The notes under the pieces: generated by a model
Told to the model about the DNA's origin: nothing
Databases searched by the model: none
Seen by the model: only the letters and a program-made list of their open reading frames with translations
Shown: positions 1 through 12,137 of the stretch, one piece after another
How the letters are laid out: every line of letters starts with the position of its first letter
Numbering within the stretch: position 1 is the first letter of the stretch
Assembly (NCBI GenBank): GCA_963930655.1
Contig: OZ005600.1
Coordinates: forward strand, 14,325,501-14,389,500
Source: Myrica gale
Taxonomy: Eukaryota > Streptophyta > Magnoliopsida > Fagales > Myricaceae
Direction of reading: 5' to 3'
DNA: 64,000 nucleotides
Program-made: the position numbers and the translations under genes

Positions 1-600
1 TTTTTATAAAAGAACAACTATATGGTTTGGCCCTATTAATTTTTTTTTAAAAAAAAACATCTTTTATATTATCTATAATTCCTCTTACATTCTAAATAAG
101 AAAAGCCAACTTCCTATACTACTAATCTTTTTATTAAGGCTCAATCTATATGCACAGAATGTAAAAGAGAGTTTAGGTCCCATTGGTTTCGGTAAAATAT
201 TAAGAATTTTAAGTATGATGTGAATATTTAAGTGATGTTAGAATTTTATTGGTATTTGTGTAAATGTTGTTGAGTTGTATTGATATTTGTAAAAAAAATA
301 TTGAATTATATTAATATTTATATAGAAATAATGTTAAAATTGTAATTTTAAAGAGTTATATTCAAATTTAAAAGATTTCACCAAAATAAAAATGCCCTTA
401 GTTACATAAAAATTATTTTACGTTGGTTCCAGAGTGGACCAAAAGCAGTGGCGGTTTTCCCAAATCCCAACTTTCTAAAAACTGACCTAAAACGGGTACC
501 GGTTGAACCGAGTCCATCCCCTGTTCGAGTCATGGCCCGAATTATTCCAAAACCCAACCTACCCACATCTGCTCTAGGACACCGATGAAGGCAAAAACCT
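1..600. other. AT-rich upstream region, no gene seen
   Basis: No supported gene. The stretch at about 175-400 is AT-rich and resembles in composition and wording other MITE-like patches in the window (about 4600-4870 and 11340-11970). Bases 430-600 form the upstream region of the gene that starts at 620. I see no clear TATA box there. Confidence 0.5.
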
Positions 601-619
601 CTCTGAAACCCAGGCCACC

Positions 620-3115
620 ATGTCAATGTCTCTTCCCACTCTCTCCCATCCAAAACCCTTTCTCAGAATCTCTGCATTATCTCACCTCGGGATCAAAACC
701 CGTGCCCATATCCTTCCTGTGCGCTCTTTACAAGCCAAAACTCGATCCTTTAATGCCAAACCAGGTCCAAATTTTCCTTGGTTTTCCGGTACCGGACTGG
801 GTTTTGCATGTGGGAGGAAGTTGTTAGTTTGTGCGAGTGCAGGGAATGGTGGTACTGATGATAATGAAGCTGAGAAAGCGGCTCGAGGAGAGAGCACCAT
901 GCCTGAGCGGTTCAGGTACTTGACCAAAGAAGCTCCTGACCCACCAGTGAGATGGCCTTTATTTGTAGGTAAATTTTTTGTCTCACTTTCTTTCTATCTG
1001 TTTGTGTTGGCGAGAAACTGTGGGAAAGAGAAGAAATCTCCCGCTAAGGAAAAAAAATATAAAAAAAGTCGATGTTTTTCCTTTCTTCTATACTTTCCCC
1101 ATCTTTCGTACCTGCCAAAGGGAGGGTAATTGCATGGATTCTACTTTGCGGTCCATTTGGTTGCCAAGAAATGAATCAAGTGGAATGACACAGAATTTGG
1201 CTGTTGTTTGTCGTGTACTGTGGTTTTCAGCGTAGGGTAAGTTGTCCATGGACTAGTTTTGGCATTCATACTACCGTGTTAACGTTGTGTAGGGAGAATA
1301 GCAGGGGGACCCATTTCCAATTGCATGTAGATTGTATGATAGGAGGTTTGTAGCTCATAAACTGCCTGCATTTTGTGGAGTAAAAAATTGTAGTCTAGGG
1401 AGGTTCCGGCTCCTAATTTACCTCTTTGATGGTTCTATTTGCTTGCATATCTTTGAAGAAATATTTCATAGGATTTGTTTTATTTAAATGAACTAGCACA
1501 AATGAGGTTTCCAATTCGTTTAAAGGTTTTTAGGTGCGAATTTTTAGAGTCATTCAAAGGCTAATTTCGTTAAGTTTTGTGTTTCAAGCCACCAACTGTT
1601 TTTTAGGGATTTTTTTTTACTTGTAAATGTTTTAGAAGAGGCTGCCAAGACAAATATAGTGGAGTTGAGGAAATGAATGTGTATTAACACAAACACACAC
1701 ACCCGGTGGAATAATATCTCGAGTGTGATCTGTTGGCTGCCAAGACAAATATAGTGCAGTTGAGGAAATGCATGATTTAACACAAACACACACCAGGTGG
1801 AATAATATCTCGAGTGTGATCTGTTGATAATACTGATGACTTTAAAAGCAGGAGGGGAAGGGTTGTTTTGTTGGGAGTGTAGCAAGTGCTGACTTGTGTC
1901 TTCTATTAACTGAGGTGGGAGCTGATTGCTTCTCTCTGTTAGTTGACTTTCATTTCAGGACCCAAACATTCCCTTAAATTTATGCCCGTATATATGAGAT
2001 AATCAAATGAATGGATGCAAATTTTTGCTAGTAGTCTGAAGGATGGAATTTGTTCCACTTCTATAAACTACCACTTGTTTTGTTAATAAAGAACTTTATA
2101 AAGCTTCAACTGATGCTTGTCTTGTTTTATCAAGTTAATCAGCTAGAGATTTGATCATGCTTCACTTATTTCATCACTGCTTTTTTGGGGCTTTTTTTTC
2201 TGGGTAGTTCTTTGTGGAGATGGCATCGTTGCATCTTTCTTTTTACAAGCCCAAATTATTGATCAATGTTGTCTCTTTTTTTTTTTTTCTTTTCCTATGG
2301 AAGTACAGTGCATATTCTGCAGACTTTTATTTCTCCCTATAGGCTGAATTAACAATACTTACTTTTTTTTCTCTTATGCAATAACAATCCTTACTATTGT
2401 TTACTATGCAGCCCTGGCTTTCCTTGTCTACGCATGGAGGGCAGTCTTGTTTGAACTTTCTAACTGGCGAAAGGCTGTACTTGGGATTGTGTCTTTTGTG
2501 GGATACCTCTTGAAACTTGCCTTGGCTCTTGTATACCACTTCATTGGTGACCCCATTACTTCTCTGATCAGATGTATTGAGACGGTTTCCTACACAATTC
2601 GAGCATTTTATTCTGGCATAGTGGCATATGCACCTGTTCCAGAGTTGACCTCCATTATCCTATTGGCATCAGCTGTACTTGCCATTGCAGAAGCTGCTGT
2701 TCCCAATTCTGTAAACAGCCAAACTCATCTTCTTACAGTATCTGGCCTAATTGGCTGTGCAGCTGTGAGTGGATACATTTCTGAGCCATTCTTCTGGACC
2801 CTTCTGTTGCTACTGTATGGGTTCTCAAGATTTGTTAAAAAGAGGGATGATGTTTCATCTGCATTACCTGTAGCAGCTGTGCTTGCTGCTATTGGAGAAC
2901 CATGGGTTAGGCTTTTGGTAATGGCTTCATATCTGGCTTTAGCTATTTCTCACCATTCAAAGAAGCTTTTAGGAGGAAAGGAAGAAGTGGAAGCTGCAGC
3001 TGCAGCTGCAGATAGGAGGCTTCCAATGCCATTGCTAGGTGTAGCCTTAGCCATCGGAATCCATCTTGCAGCTAAGTGGGCTGGGTATCGGCACTTGACA
3101 TGGAAAATAGTCTAA
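620..3115 (+). CDS. Plastid-targeted multi-pass membrane protein, function unknown (2 exons)
   Basis: Exons 620-968 and 2412-3115 join in frame (donor G/GTAAAT, acceptor ATGCAG) to give a 350-aa protein. The ATG at 620 sits in a good context (GCCACCATG) and opens a Ser/Pro/Lys-rich, acid-poor N-terminus typical of a chloroplast transit peptide. A conserved-looking segment (ERFRYLTKEAPDPPVRWP) follows at about residues 94-113. Exon 2 has about five or six hydrophobic helices, an acidic/alanine linker (EEVEAAAAAADRR) and a last helix near the C-terminus. I infer a thylakoid or inner-envelope membrane protein. It could belong to an embryo-defective plastid family such as EMB1923, but I cannot confirm that from memory. 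The 1.4 kb intron holds a 95-bp tandem duplication. Confidence 0.82.
1641..1830. repeat. 95-bp tandem duplication in intron 1
   Basis: A unit starting GCTGCCAAGACAAATATAGT at 1641 recurs at 1736, and both copies run through AATAATATCTCGAGTGTGAT. The copies differ by a few substitutions and a small indel in a CA-rich tract. It lies inside the intron of the plastid membrane protein gene and looks like a local slippage or unequal-exchange product. Confidence 0.85.
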
Positions 3116-4890
3116 GCTTGAGAACTTGATGTGTGCCTATTTATCTTCCGAGAAAAATAGCTTGTATATTTTGGGCATCTCTCATGTGAGGAATAGTAGT
3201 TGTGGCAATCAATTGAGTGTTCTTTCTTGTTATTTCGTGTTTGTGATATTTTCATGCTGTCAAATAGAGTAGTGACTTACCATCAGCGGGGTTGGCTTAT
3301 CAGTCAAAGTTTACAACTACATGATCCGCTGGATGGGAGATCATGGATTCAAGTCTGAATTAAAGCAATGCTAAAGGGGAAAATACTCATGCCTCCCACC
3401 TGTTTCTCTATTACAATGTGTTTTGTGGACTTGGGGTCAAGTTATGGCTTCATCCGTTCTAAGGCAACGTCTATGGTTCCTCCATATTGACTTTGCTTTC
3501 CCGCTCTTTGTAGGTTCGCCTAGGCCCTTCTTGAGGGGCTCCCCAAGGGGTAAGGGTGGTGTTATGGTCAAAATCACATCCTCTTACCTACCAAACATAA
3601 ATTTTAAAAAATTATGTCAGAAAATTCTCAAAATATTTCAGTCGTGTTGGCCCACTTTCTCAATATTTAAAAACTCTAGCAATCTTCTCTATTCTCCTCT
3701 TTTTCACTTTCTCGATGTTAAAATAATCCATCAAATTTCTTATCTTCTCGCTTCACCGATCCCTATAAAATTTCAAAAAAATTTAACACCAACCAAACAT
3801 AGGCCTAGTTTGACAATCAAAATCGACGGTGGCCGGTGATAATTTTAACGACGAACTAAACCTCAGTTCAGATAGGTTGAGTTCAACCTTAGCATTTTTC
3901 GGGAACTTTCATGGCAATCACACAATGATTCAATCTGAACAATTTAAAGTAATTACATATTGATAAGCATGAACATCTTCATAAAAGCTTATTAAAAATT
4001 GAGATTTAATCCCAAAAAAATTCAGCTGTTATTTATCTCCATCCGAGGTTCTCCCAACAACAAATGAGAAAGGAAACCAACAAGAACCATAATGTAAACC
4101 CTTTGGATGGGAAAAAATAATTTTCTTCTTGATGAATTTTTTGTTGTTGGAAGTAGTGTAGATTCTCTTAGAATTGGTGAAAAAATTGTTAGTTTGTAGA
4201 AAGGTACTGGAGTTTGTGAAAAATTATTGAAATTATTGAAAAAGTGATTGTGAATTTTTTTTTTAAATTGTGCCATCCAAACAGGTTTTTTTTTTTAAAA
4301 AAAATGAGCAAATTTTCTCTCCAATGACCTATCAAATGCCACAAAACTTAAAAAAAAATGCATTTCAACATGCTTTTATCTTTATAATAAGAAACATCTT
4401 CTAAATCAGTGCATCTTCCAAAGAATGTTCTTGCAATTTTTCTTGGATGGGCCAGGCTGAAAATTAGGCCTACTTAAATCTTCAGCCGGGCTCGGATTAT
4501 TTTCCCCAAGGCAAGCGGCTCGGATTAAGTACTCGATTTCTTTAACCGGCCCGCCTGGAAACGATCTCAGTACCTCACCACCGACCCGGATGGAACCTAG
4601 GTTATGTTCGTTTTGAGTAAAAATGTAGGATTTTAGAGAAGTTGTGAATTTTTATGTTGAATAGTATTTTATTGGTGTTTGTGTAAAGTGGAGAGATAAA
4701 TGATTTGATGTAATTGTTTAATAAAAAAATATTGGAGATATGTGAAAAAGTATAGAGAGAAAAAATTTATGTTGAATAAAAAATTAAAAAACTGTTGGAG
4801 ATTGTGTAAGATGCATTGGTGTTTGTGTTTGAATTCTGAATATGTTCTGTGGTAGATTTGTGAATATACTTCGAATCCTGAAAAAAGTGT
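3116..4890. other. Intergenic, MITE-like and low-complexity sequence
   Basis: 3' UTR of the first gene, then AT-rich intergenic DNA without a supportable gene. A stretch near 3290-3360 has weak tRNA-like A/B-box wording, possibly SINE-derived. The patches at about 3785-4300 and 4600-4880 look like degenerate MITEs. Confidence 0.4.
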
Positions 4891-4921
4891 GAAAACGAAC
4901 ATATCCCTAGGTAATGGTTCT

Positions 4922-4951
4922 TTAGGGTTTCACGAGGCCGCCTATATAAAC
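4922..4951 (+). promoter_or_regulatory. Telo-box plus TATA promoter candidate
   Basis: TAGGGTTT at about 4923-4930 is a plant telo-box. It is followed 11 bases later by CTATATAAAC (4942-4951), a good TATA box. In plants this pair is common in promoters of translation-apparatus and snoRNA-host genes. A pyrimidine-rich leader follows. The direction is therefore + and transcription would start at about 4975. Confidence 0.5.
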
Positions 4952-4974
4952 AAAGGCAGTCTTTCTTCTGTCAC

Positions 4975-7262
4975 CAGCGACAAACTCTTCTTCACGAGTT
5001 TGCACACAGCCTCCTCCACTATAGGAATCGCTTGGGGGTCAATTTCTCCTCTTAGCTCTGTACCTCTTTTGCAGACTTGTGTTATTTTGCACAATGCAAA
5101 CCCCGGGCTTCTCTGAACGAGTAATCGATGACGACGAAAGCCCCATTGCTCGTGCTAAAGCGACGACGGCGTCTAGTGTTGCAGTTCAGCCTTTCGTTTT
5201 GTCCACGGCTGAGCTGTGTCAAATTGACGCCCACATCTCTTTCTGTATCTTTATACGGATAACGCTGTCGTCTTGCCTCGCTACACCTTTAGCTTGTTTT
5301 CTCGCTAAAGATAGCGATATGAAATTAAAGCTAGTCTCTGAGGCAAATATTGAATTTCCTTTGGCGGTGTCAACGTGGGGGTTTATCTTTTTCAATAGTT
5401 TTGCCTCTAAAAACATCCGCTATAAGATCTATTTTCTTCTGTTTCACAATCATTGGTGTTTGTTTGAATGGGGGTGAGATAAGAAGGGGAAGGGAGTGTT
5501 TTACTCATTTTTTTCCTTTTGGGAAGAAGTTTTTCTAAATTATGTCGGCGATGATTAAATTTTTTATCCGCGCTTCTGAGAACCATCGATGAAGCATAAA
5601 AGGAGAATAATGGTTGAATTTCTTGATATGAGCCACCTTTAGTTTATGCTTTCTTTCTTAAAAAAAATACTCGTCTGGTGAATTTCCTCTAAATCAAAAT
5701 TCAAATGGCAGTGATGATTAAGTTACAGCTTTAATGCCAGTTCTGCTTCAGAAAATTCTTGATTGAGAGAGCTGTTATGTATTCTGAGCCTTAAAGATTA
5801 CATATGTAATGAATTTCCTTTCAGATCTTGTGTTGAAGTTGGTTGACATGAAGTGTGTCTTCTTCGTTTTAGTTCTATTATGCTTTTCGGTTGTTTTATT
5901 GTGGTTTAAGTCTATTAGATGCAATTGATTAGTTCAATGATGACTTGTCCACTTTCTTGAGATTTGTATGCTTCAAGACCCTGTTTCAGGGAGAACCTAC
6001 TTGAGGCTGCAATATCATAGTATGAAATCACTGGTCCATCTGAGAGCTTTTACGCTTCTCTTATTTAATGTAAATGTTTTGTTCCTAATATTTTCTGCGA
6101 TTGTGTTCCATAGATGTGATGTCGTTGCCTTTAAGATGGATGAAGATCATCCAACTTGTTTGAGGTGTTGTGGAGCCAAGTCCTTGCCTTACAGGGAAAA
6201 CTTGATATGAAAAATTGAAGGAATTTAACTGAGGCTCTAATTATATGTGAACATCAATCCTTCCTTTTATGTCACTGCAACCCTATTTTGTATGTTCAAT
6301 AATTATAATGAACGTGTTTTTGATTCTTTGATGAAATGCATATGACATGTTTTGTCATCCAAAATGATCGTTTTTCAAATTCTGTTTTTCAGCTAGATTT
6401 TGTCTTTGTTTTGATGTTTATGCTTTTGAGATTTGGTGTCTTGCCCTATGATGGTTTCAATCCAACTTGTTGGAGGGGCGCAAGACCCAAGTCCCTTATC
6501 TTGTAGGGGGAACCTACTTGGTGAATCTGCGTTTCCGTTGACTGAAATGATGGAAACTGAGGTAATTGAATTGCTTGCTTCTTTTTGGACTATATTGTTT
6601 TTGAATCCCAATTTAGTGGATGTAATTTGCAGCTAATTTCATTCTGCTATTGTGTTTATACAATGTGAGTAATAATTCATATTTTTAATACAGTGCCATA
6701 TCTTGAGTTTTAACTATACCCTTACCCTCCAGTGGGTGTAGAGTCTGAAAAAACTCACAAATTTTGTGTCGTCTATCAGCTTCATCTTCTGTACTCTACG
6801 AGAATGGAGTTAAATATCGGCACTATATACATAACTTGTCGAATGAATTGTGTTGATCTAGTCAAGTCTTGGATTGGTTAAGCTATTCTGTTCTTTGTCT
6901 TAAAATCCAAAAAAATTATTGTAGCCATTGAAAGGCACATTGATTTTGGATTTAAGGTAGTTCAATTGTTACCCCTTTTGAGTGGTCTGTGCCTCTGTGG
7001 AACAGCAGAGTTCAATCGGAGTCTGATTTATATTGGTATTGGTCGCTAACTCCTTCATGTAGGATCAATGCCTTGCGATCGCGGGTGGCGGCAGGCACGG
7101 AGAGTTGTAGCTGACAGGATGCACAAACAATGCAACTGGTTGAAGATTGCAACTGCTTATAATGTTTTCTGTAACTCACAACTGTATACAGTGATCATTA
7201 ATGAAAATACTACTATTGCTCCATTTTCGCAGCTTAAATACTCTGCAAAACGAATCCTTTAA
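4975..7262 (+). ncRNA. Putative transcribed locus, coding status unclear (possible non-coding or snoRNA-host RNA)
   Basis: A telo-box/TATA promoter precedes this stretch, but no long ORF joins convincingly across it. The best ORF starts at ATG 5094 (MQTPGFSERVIDDDESPIAR) and runs to 5477. GTGAGATA at 5474 could be a splice donor. Downstream, a motif of about 60 nt occurs in three diverged copies (around 5968-6010, 6147-6205 and 6458-6520), sharing ATCCAACTTGTT, CCAAGTCC and GGGAACCTACTTG wording. Copies two and three have C-box-like (GATGT, TGATGG) and D-box-like (CTGA) flanks. I do not recognise a protein. A snoRNA-host or other non-coding gene is inference only. A fast-evolving protein gene with several introns is the alternative. 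Confidence 0.28.
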
Positions 7263-7780
7263 ATTGTATGCGTGAGCAGATTTTTTGATATCATACAATC
7301 ACGTGGAGGAAACCAAAGTATATACATACGAACTCTAATCTACAGTTGCATGTAATCCCCTCGAGTCGAGAAGATATACGCAATGAGCATGGGAATAGAG
7401 AAGGAAGCATTAATTTTGTTTGTTTTTTTTCTAAATCGAAGGAAGCATTAATTTGCAAACGAGACTTGTGCACATAAGTGATGGTATGGTTGGTATAATT
7501 TACAAACAACTCGATCCAAGAGATGTTAGAGGCTGGTATAATCAACCGCCAATACTCTTGTCCATTTCCTTAAAGAGTAAGATTTTTCTTAATAAGAATA
7601 TAAAGAATGTAAGTCGATTATAGGTGTCGAAACCAGATCAAAGTGGAAGACAAATTCGTTATGCTGGTGGTTGGCTAACTTTTAGGTGAACCGCTGGGAC
7701 GCGTTTATTTTTCCAAGCTATAACTATGGTCAGGCTACCGATTGATGCGAGTTCACAAGCCTAATATTCCTAGAAACAGA
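7263..7780. other. Intergenic, nothing recognised
   Basis: AT-rich sequence with a short repeated GAAGGAAGCATTAATTT phrase at about 7402 and 7439. I see no gene, RNA or element ends. Confidence 0.4.
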
Positions 7781-7782
7781 TT

Positions 7783-8240
7783 TTTTTTTGGTAAGTTAGT
7801 AGGTATATTGAAAGAAAAGACTGGAGAATCCAGAAATACAAGCCCTATAAGGGCCTAAGGCTAGAGAAATATACAAAAGATCTAGCCGGGCTAATCATGC
7901 TAACAGTCAAAACCTTACCAAAGAACAAAATACGCACGAACATAGGAAAGCTTGTAAGTTCAGTTAAACACTGCTCTTGCCGCAGGACAGCATCTTCCAA
8001 TTGCCAGCCCTTCACCAGGAGACAGTTTGCGGTGCTCCTTGGGTTTTTCCTATTGGAATTGAGTCTAGTTCTCACCTCAAGGGAGATATCCTCCAGAATT
8101 TGGATATGGAGATTCACCATGAAATCTTCGGTTTCTTTCTCTCCAGATATGGTAGACAAGGGCTGCCAATAGGGTGCATCTTGCGGAGGATAGTAAGGAC
8201 TTCCCTTTGCAATGGTTAGAGAACCAATTAATAATGTCAT
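7783..8240 (-). mobile_element. 5'-truncated LINE 3' end (decayed)
   Basis: Read on the minus strand this ends with wording typical of plant L1 tails (TTTCAATATACC, then CTAACTTACC) and a poly(A), seen as the T-run at about 7782-7790. An open stretch upstream (8240-7845) has no recognisable domain. I infer a short 5'-truncated LINE insertion. No target-site duplication was established. Confidence 0.4.
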
Positions 8241-9075
8241 ACCGTCACATTCCCACGACGGCCACTACAAATTTCCAATGCTACATATTTGGGTCATGAA
8301 CGTGTCTTTCACGTCTCCAAATCTAATAAAAAATTGAGGCAACTTCATAATTCATGAGTAAGCTCGAACTATTCAAGGTGACAACTTTAATGGTGCTTGT
8401 GTCATTGGATAATACTGAAACTGACCCAATTCTCATTGCGTTGATAAGTAATATGCGTCAGCCTAGGAGAATGATATCTCAAACAAACTAAATCTATACC
8501 CGTCACATGATCAAGGTTTGATCCACCAAATGAGGAAATAGATGACATGGTCTACAGACCTGAGCTTTATTGCCAGGCTTTTGATCTTCTTGATCCACCT
8601 TCAGGACTTTATTAGCTTACTTCTGCCTGTGCTCGGTTCAGGATTCAGGATATCATCCTTGCGGAAAATGTTTATACTCAAGCGAGGAAAGCCTGATTTA
8701 ATATCCTTTCCTACCGCTTTTTATCCAGCTGAGATATCAAGTCTGCGGCGAATTGCAGGTTTAAGATTGATACTCAACAGATGATGCCTTCAAAGGAAAA
8801 ACGTTATAAAGGTTCTTTTCCCCCCTGCAATCGTGTCACTCTTAGATGCGTTCTAGTCTGCAAACATCATCATTTCAGGTGTGATCTACTCTTTGGTGGT
8901 TATCTTATTAGCTCAAAACTGTTTAGTTTTGTCATAAGTAGGACTGTTTGTGGTGACAGTTTCAGCTCTTTCTTTATGACCATATCAAGTGGATGCTTTT
9001 CATGACTATCCAAAGTGATATGTCATGGATTTTTATCCCTCTTCTCCAGGAAAAAAAATAGTTCCAAAGGCATTG
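8241..9075. other. Downstream region of the PPR gene, no other gene
   Basis: Contains the expected 3' UTR of the minus-strand PPR gene. I found no other supportable feature. Short open frames on the + strand here lack any recognisable domain. Confidence 0.4.
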
Positions 9076-10527
9076 TTAACGATCCTGATATACTACCCAA
9101 CTACTACCAGGGGCAGCCTTCAGTCCCTTCTCCTTCATTTCCCTCCTCATTCTTTCAGCTTCCTCATGTCGTCCTAGACTAGCATATATTCCACCCAACA
9201 GAACATAGTTGGCAGGATTATTAGGTTCAATCTCAGACAAAGCTTTTCCTGCAATCTCTGCAAGATCTGACTCTCCGTAAGTCCTACATGCCCCAAGCAG
9301 AGCACCCCAAGCTTTTGCAGTCACCTTAACTGGCATGTCTCGTATTACTTGATATGCCTCGTACAATCTCCCAGCTCTGCTCAACACATCCACTAGACAT
9401 GAATAGTGATCACTACTTGCTTCCATGGCATATTCCGTGTGCATTCGAGCAAAGTAATCCAGTGCTTCATCAGCTAATCCCGCATGGCTACAAGCTTTCA
9501 GCACACCAAGAAAAGTGATCTCATCTGGCTGTATTTTTGCCAATTCCATTCGGTGAAAAATATCCAGCGCAGTTCTTGCCTCCCCATGAAGTGCGTATGC
9601 TGATATTAAGCTGCTCCATGCAACCACATCTTTTTCCGTCATGCCCCGAAACACGTTATGAGCATGTACGAGACACCCACATCGACCATAGGCTTCCACT
9701 AGGCCACTACTCAACTGTGGATGCGAGTCAATATCATCTCTAACTGCATAACCATGAATTTCCTCAATCAAATTCAAAGCCCCTACACCTACGCAAACGG
9801 GTAATAGAGCAAGAAGCGTAATTTCATTTGGCTTCAACCCCGTTTCACTCATTCGCCGATAGAATTGAATCGCCTTAAATGACCCCTCCTCCATACCTGC
9901 CGAACCCGCTATAATCGAATTATAAGTTGACACATTGGGTGTAACGTCCATGACTTCGAACAATCTCAAGGCATCAGGAACACAATTAGAATGCGTATAA
10001 ATGGATATCATAGCATTCCACACAACAACATTTCTCTGGGGAACTTCATCGAACAGCTGGCGCGATGGCAAAATCGAGACGCATTTGCCATACATGTGAA
10101 CGAGAGCGCATGCGACGAATGGGTTTGAGAGGAAGGAGGATTTGGCAACATGGGCATGGATAGCCGTACCAAGTTGCGGGCGGTTGATCGCCGCACAAGA
10201 TTTGAGGACGAGAGAGAAGACGTGGGGGTCGAGAGGAAGAGAAAGGGAGGCTTGCATGTGGCGGAAAAGAGCAAGGGCTTGGTCATGACGACCTTGGTTG
10301 ACGTGCGAGGACAAGAGCTTGGTGCAGGAAAGGAGGCGTAGGAAGTTGGAGCCCATGTAGGTTTGCCAAGTCGGTTTACGGGCGTTGGATGTTCTTCGAA
10401 GTGGCGACTCCACAATATTGTTCTCAACTTCTCTTGCCCAAGTTGTCCTGTTGAGGCTTTTGGGTTGACATGGTGGACTAATGTCACTAATCACCATCAT
10501 TTGGACTAAATATAATGTTAATTTCAT
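9076..10527 (-). CDS. E-class pentatricopeptide repeat protein (At1g03510-like)
   Basis: Single-exon gene of up to 483 aa, intronless like most plant PPR genes. It has tandem PPR units of P, L and S type (for example DPHVFSLVLKSCAAINRPQL, NVVVWNAMISIYTHSNCVPD, DVVAWSSLISAYALHGEART). The C-terminal E/E+ type region contains WGALLGACRTYGESDLAEIA and NPANYVLLGGIYASLGRHEE, with no DYW deaminase domain. Such proteins bind organellar RNA and usually specify C-to-U editing sites or other RNA processing. The order and wording match what I remember of Arabidopsis At1g03510. The start is uncertain: in-frame ATGs at 10527, 10500, 10497 and 10356 all precede the first repeat. Confidence 0.92.
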   Translation of the reverse strand: MKLTLYLVQMMVISDISPPCQPKSLNRTTWAREVENNIVESPLRRTSNARKPTWQTYMGSNFLRLLSCTKLLSSHVNQGRHDQALALFRHMQASLSLPLDPHVFSLVLKSCAAINRPQLGTAIHAHVAKSSFLSNPFVACALVHMYGKCVSILPSRQLFDEVPQRNVVVWNAMISIYTHSNCVPDALRLFEVMDVTPNVSTYNSIIAGSAGMEEGSFKAIQFYRRMSETGLKPNEITLLALLPVCVGVGALNLIEEIHGYAVRDDIDSHPQLSSGLVEAYGRCGCLVHAHNVFRGMTEKDVVAWSSLISAYALHGEARTALDIFHRMELAKIQPDEITFLGVLKACSHAGLADEALDYFARMHTEYAMEASSDHYSCLVDVLSRAGRLYEAYQVIRDMPVKVTAKAWGALLGACRTYGESDLAEIAGKALSEIEPNNPANYVLLGGIYASLGRHEEAERMRREMKEKGLKAAPGSSWVVYQDR

Positions 10528-12060
10528 AAATTTGGTGGGAACTGGAAGGTCTTGCGCATGAAGCGATTAAAACAAGTCCCCTCAGTCGAGAATATTTATA
10601 GATTGGAAGACATATTTAACGTCCCTGCATGACCAACAAACCATCGCTTCCAATTGAGTTACACCCTTTGTAGACTTTGTATTTTGCAAAGAACAAGAAC
10701 AACCCAAAATCTCAATTTTTTTTTTAAAAAAATTGATGTGTAAACTGTTTATACCGCGAATTGACAAATTAATGATCATTATTTTAAGACACGAAATTTG
10801 CCATAGAGAAACAATTTTGCTTTTGTTTGCCCAAAATTTTGAGGGCCCAAAATTTCTAACAAAATAAATATACTTCAAAATTTTCAACTTTTACAAATAC
10901 ACTTCAAATTTTTCACAAATCTCAATAAATTTCAACATTCAAAAGATTCAAAAAAATTTTAAAATATTTCCCAAAATTTCGGTAAACAAACGCCACCTCA
11001 AATCCCAATATTTGCCAAACACAAACAATGCCTAAATTTAACCAACTTATCAATTGTAAGAGTTAATCTGTTGTTTGATAAAATCTTATCTAACTACTCA
11101 ATGGAGCCTCCGTCACATTTTTATTTTGACTTCAAAAAAAATTAGTTAAAGTTATTTTTAAAACCCCTCAAATCATTATTAGTCCCAGTTCTGTCCATTG
11201 AAAAACTAATATATGTGTGACTTGACCTTATATAATTCTTTTCTTAATTTTTTTTTCTCATTTCGCTTGGGACTCGGGTTGTTACATTTCAGTTTACTAT
11301 CAACCTTTTGAATTCAAATGCATTAAGATCATATGCGTGACCTTTCTAAAAGGAGTGATGTTGGGTATGTTTGAGGGTGAAAATTTTGGGTATTGAAGTT
11401 TGAGAAATATTATAAAGTAAAAATATGTTATGAGAGTTGGTGAAAAAGTGAAGAGAGAGAAGATTTTTAATATGTATTATAATAATAAAAAATTATGTGA
11501 TGAATTTTTTATTATAAAACCTAAATGTTTGGATCCAAATTATTGGGTCCCAAACATATCAGTATCTTGGATACATTTCAGTGACAAGAAAAAAAATAAA
11601 GATTCAGTAACAATATCTACTATAAAATATAGATTTTTATTTTTTTGTCTAGAAAATTCTCGATCACAATTTTTTTACCCAACCGTATAATATATATATA
11701 TTCTGAATAATTGTTTTTACCCAACAGATAGTTCACGAATTACCTTAGGGTAAGTTCGATTCCCATTTTTTTTTAGGATTTGCATCTTACTTTTTGTATT
11801 TACAATCTCAATATTACAAAATTATGCATTTCAATATAACTCAAAATTATATTTTTTACACACATCAATACAATTCAACAATTTTTACACGTATACTAAT
11901 ATCACTCTAAAATCACTTAAATATTCACAACTCTATTAAAATCATACCATTTTACTCCAAACTAAGATTCCCTTGAATTCCGGAGCCCTCTATTGGGCTC
12001 TCCATGTGCAAATCTAAAAAAATCAAATGGCCCGCACCTAAAATGTTTATATATCATCGA
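10528..12060. other. Intergenic, MITE-like AT-rich DNA
   Basis: No gene. The block at about 11363-11560 is bounded by short imperfect inverted ends (GGGTATGTTTG and CAAACATATC). The block at about 11750-11975 is bounded by GATTCCCAT-like and AGATTCCCTT-like ends. Both look like MITE remnants, but the terminal repeats are too short and the target duplications too unclear to assign a superfamily. Confidence 0.35.
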
Positions 12061-12070
12061 CTTTGGCCCC

Positions 12071-12080
12071 CATTATAAAT
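12071..12080 (+). promoter_or_regulatory. TATA box candidate of the TIC20 gene
   Basis: CATTATAAAT lies about 135 bases upstream of the main ATG. Transcription would start near 12105 and give a leader of about 100 nt containing the uORF. GGCCC-type motifs at 12027 and 12065 may be site-II-like elements. Confidence 0.45.
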
Positions 12081-12137
12081 TCGCTTCATATATTCTGTAT
12101 CTGTCCGTTTCTCTCTCATACCTATATTAATTCTTGC

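Noticed and set aside
3290-3365. tRNA-like stretch after the first gene
   Set aside because: Weak A- and B-box-like words but no foldable cloverleaf. At most an old SINE piece.
7977-8219. Plus-strand open frames over the LINE stub
   Set aside because: No domain. The tail and poly(A) show the real orientation is minus and the unit is decayed.
10008-10487. Second minus-strand frame overlapping the PPR gene
   Set aside because: A shadow of the PPR coding sequence in another frame, with no domain.
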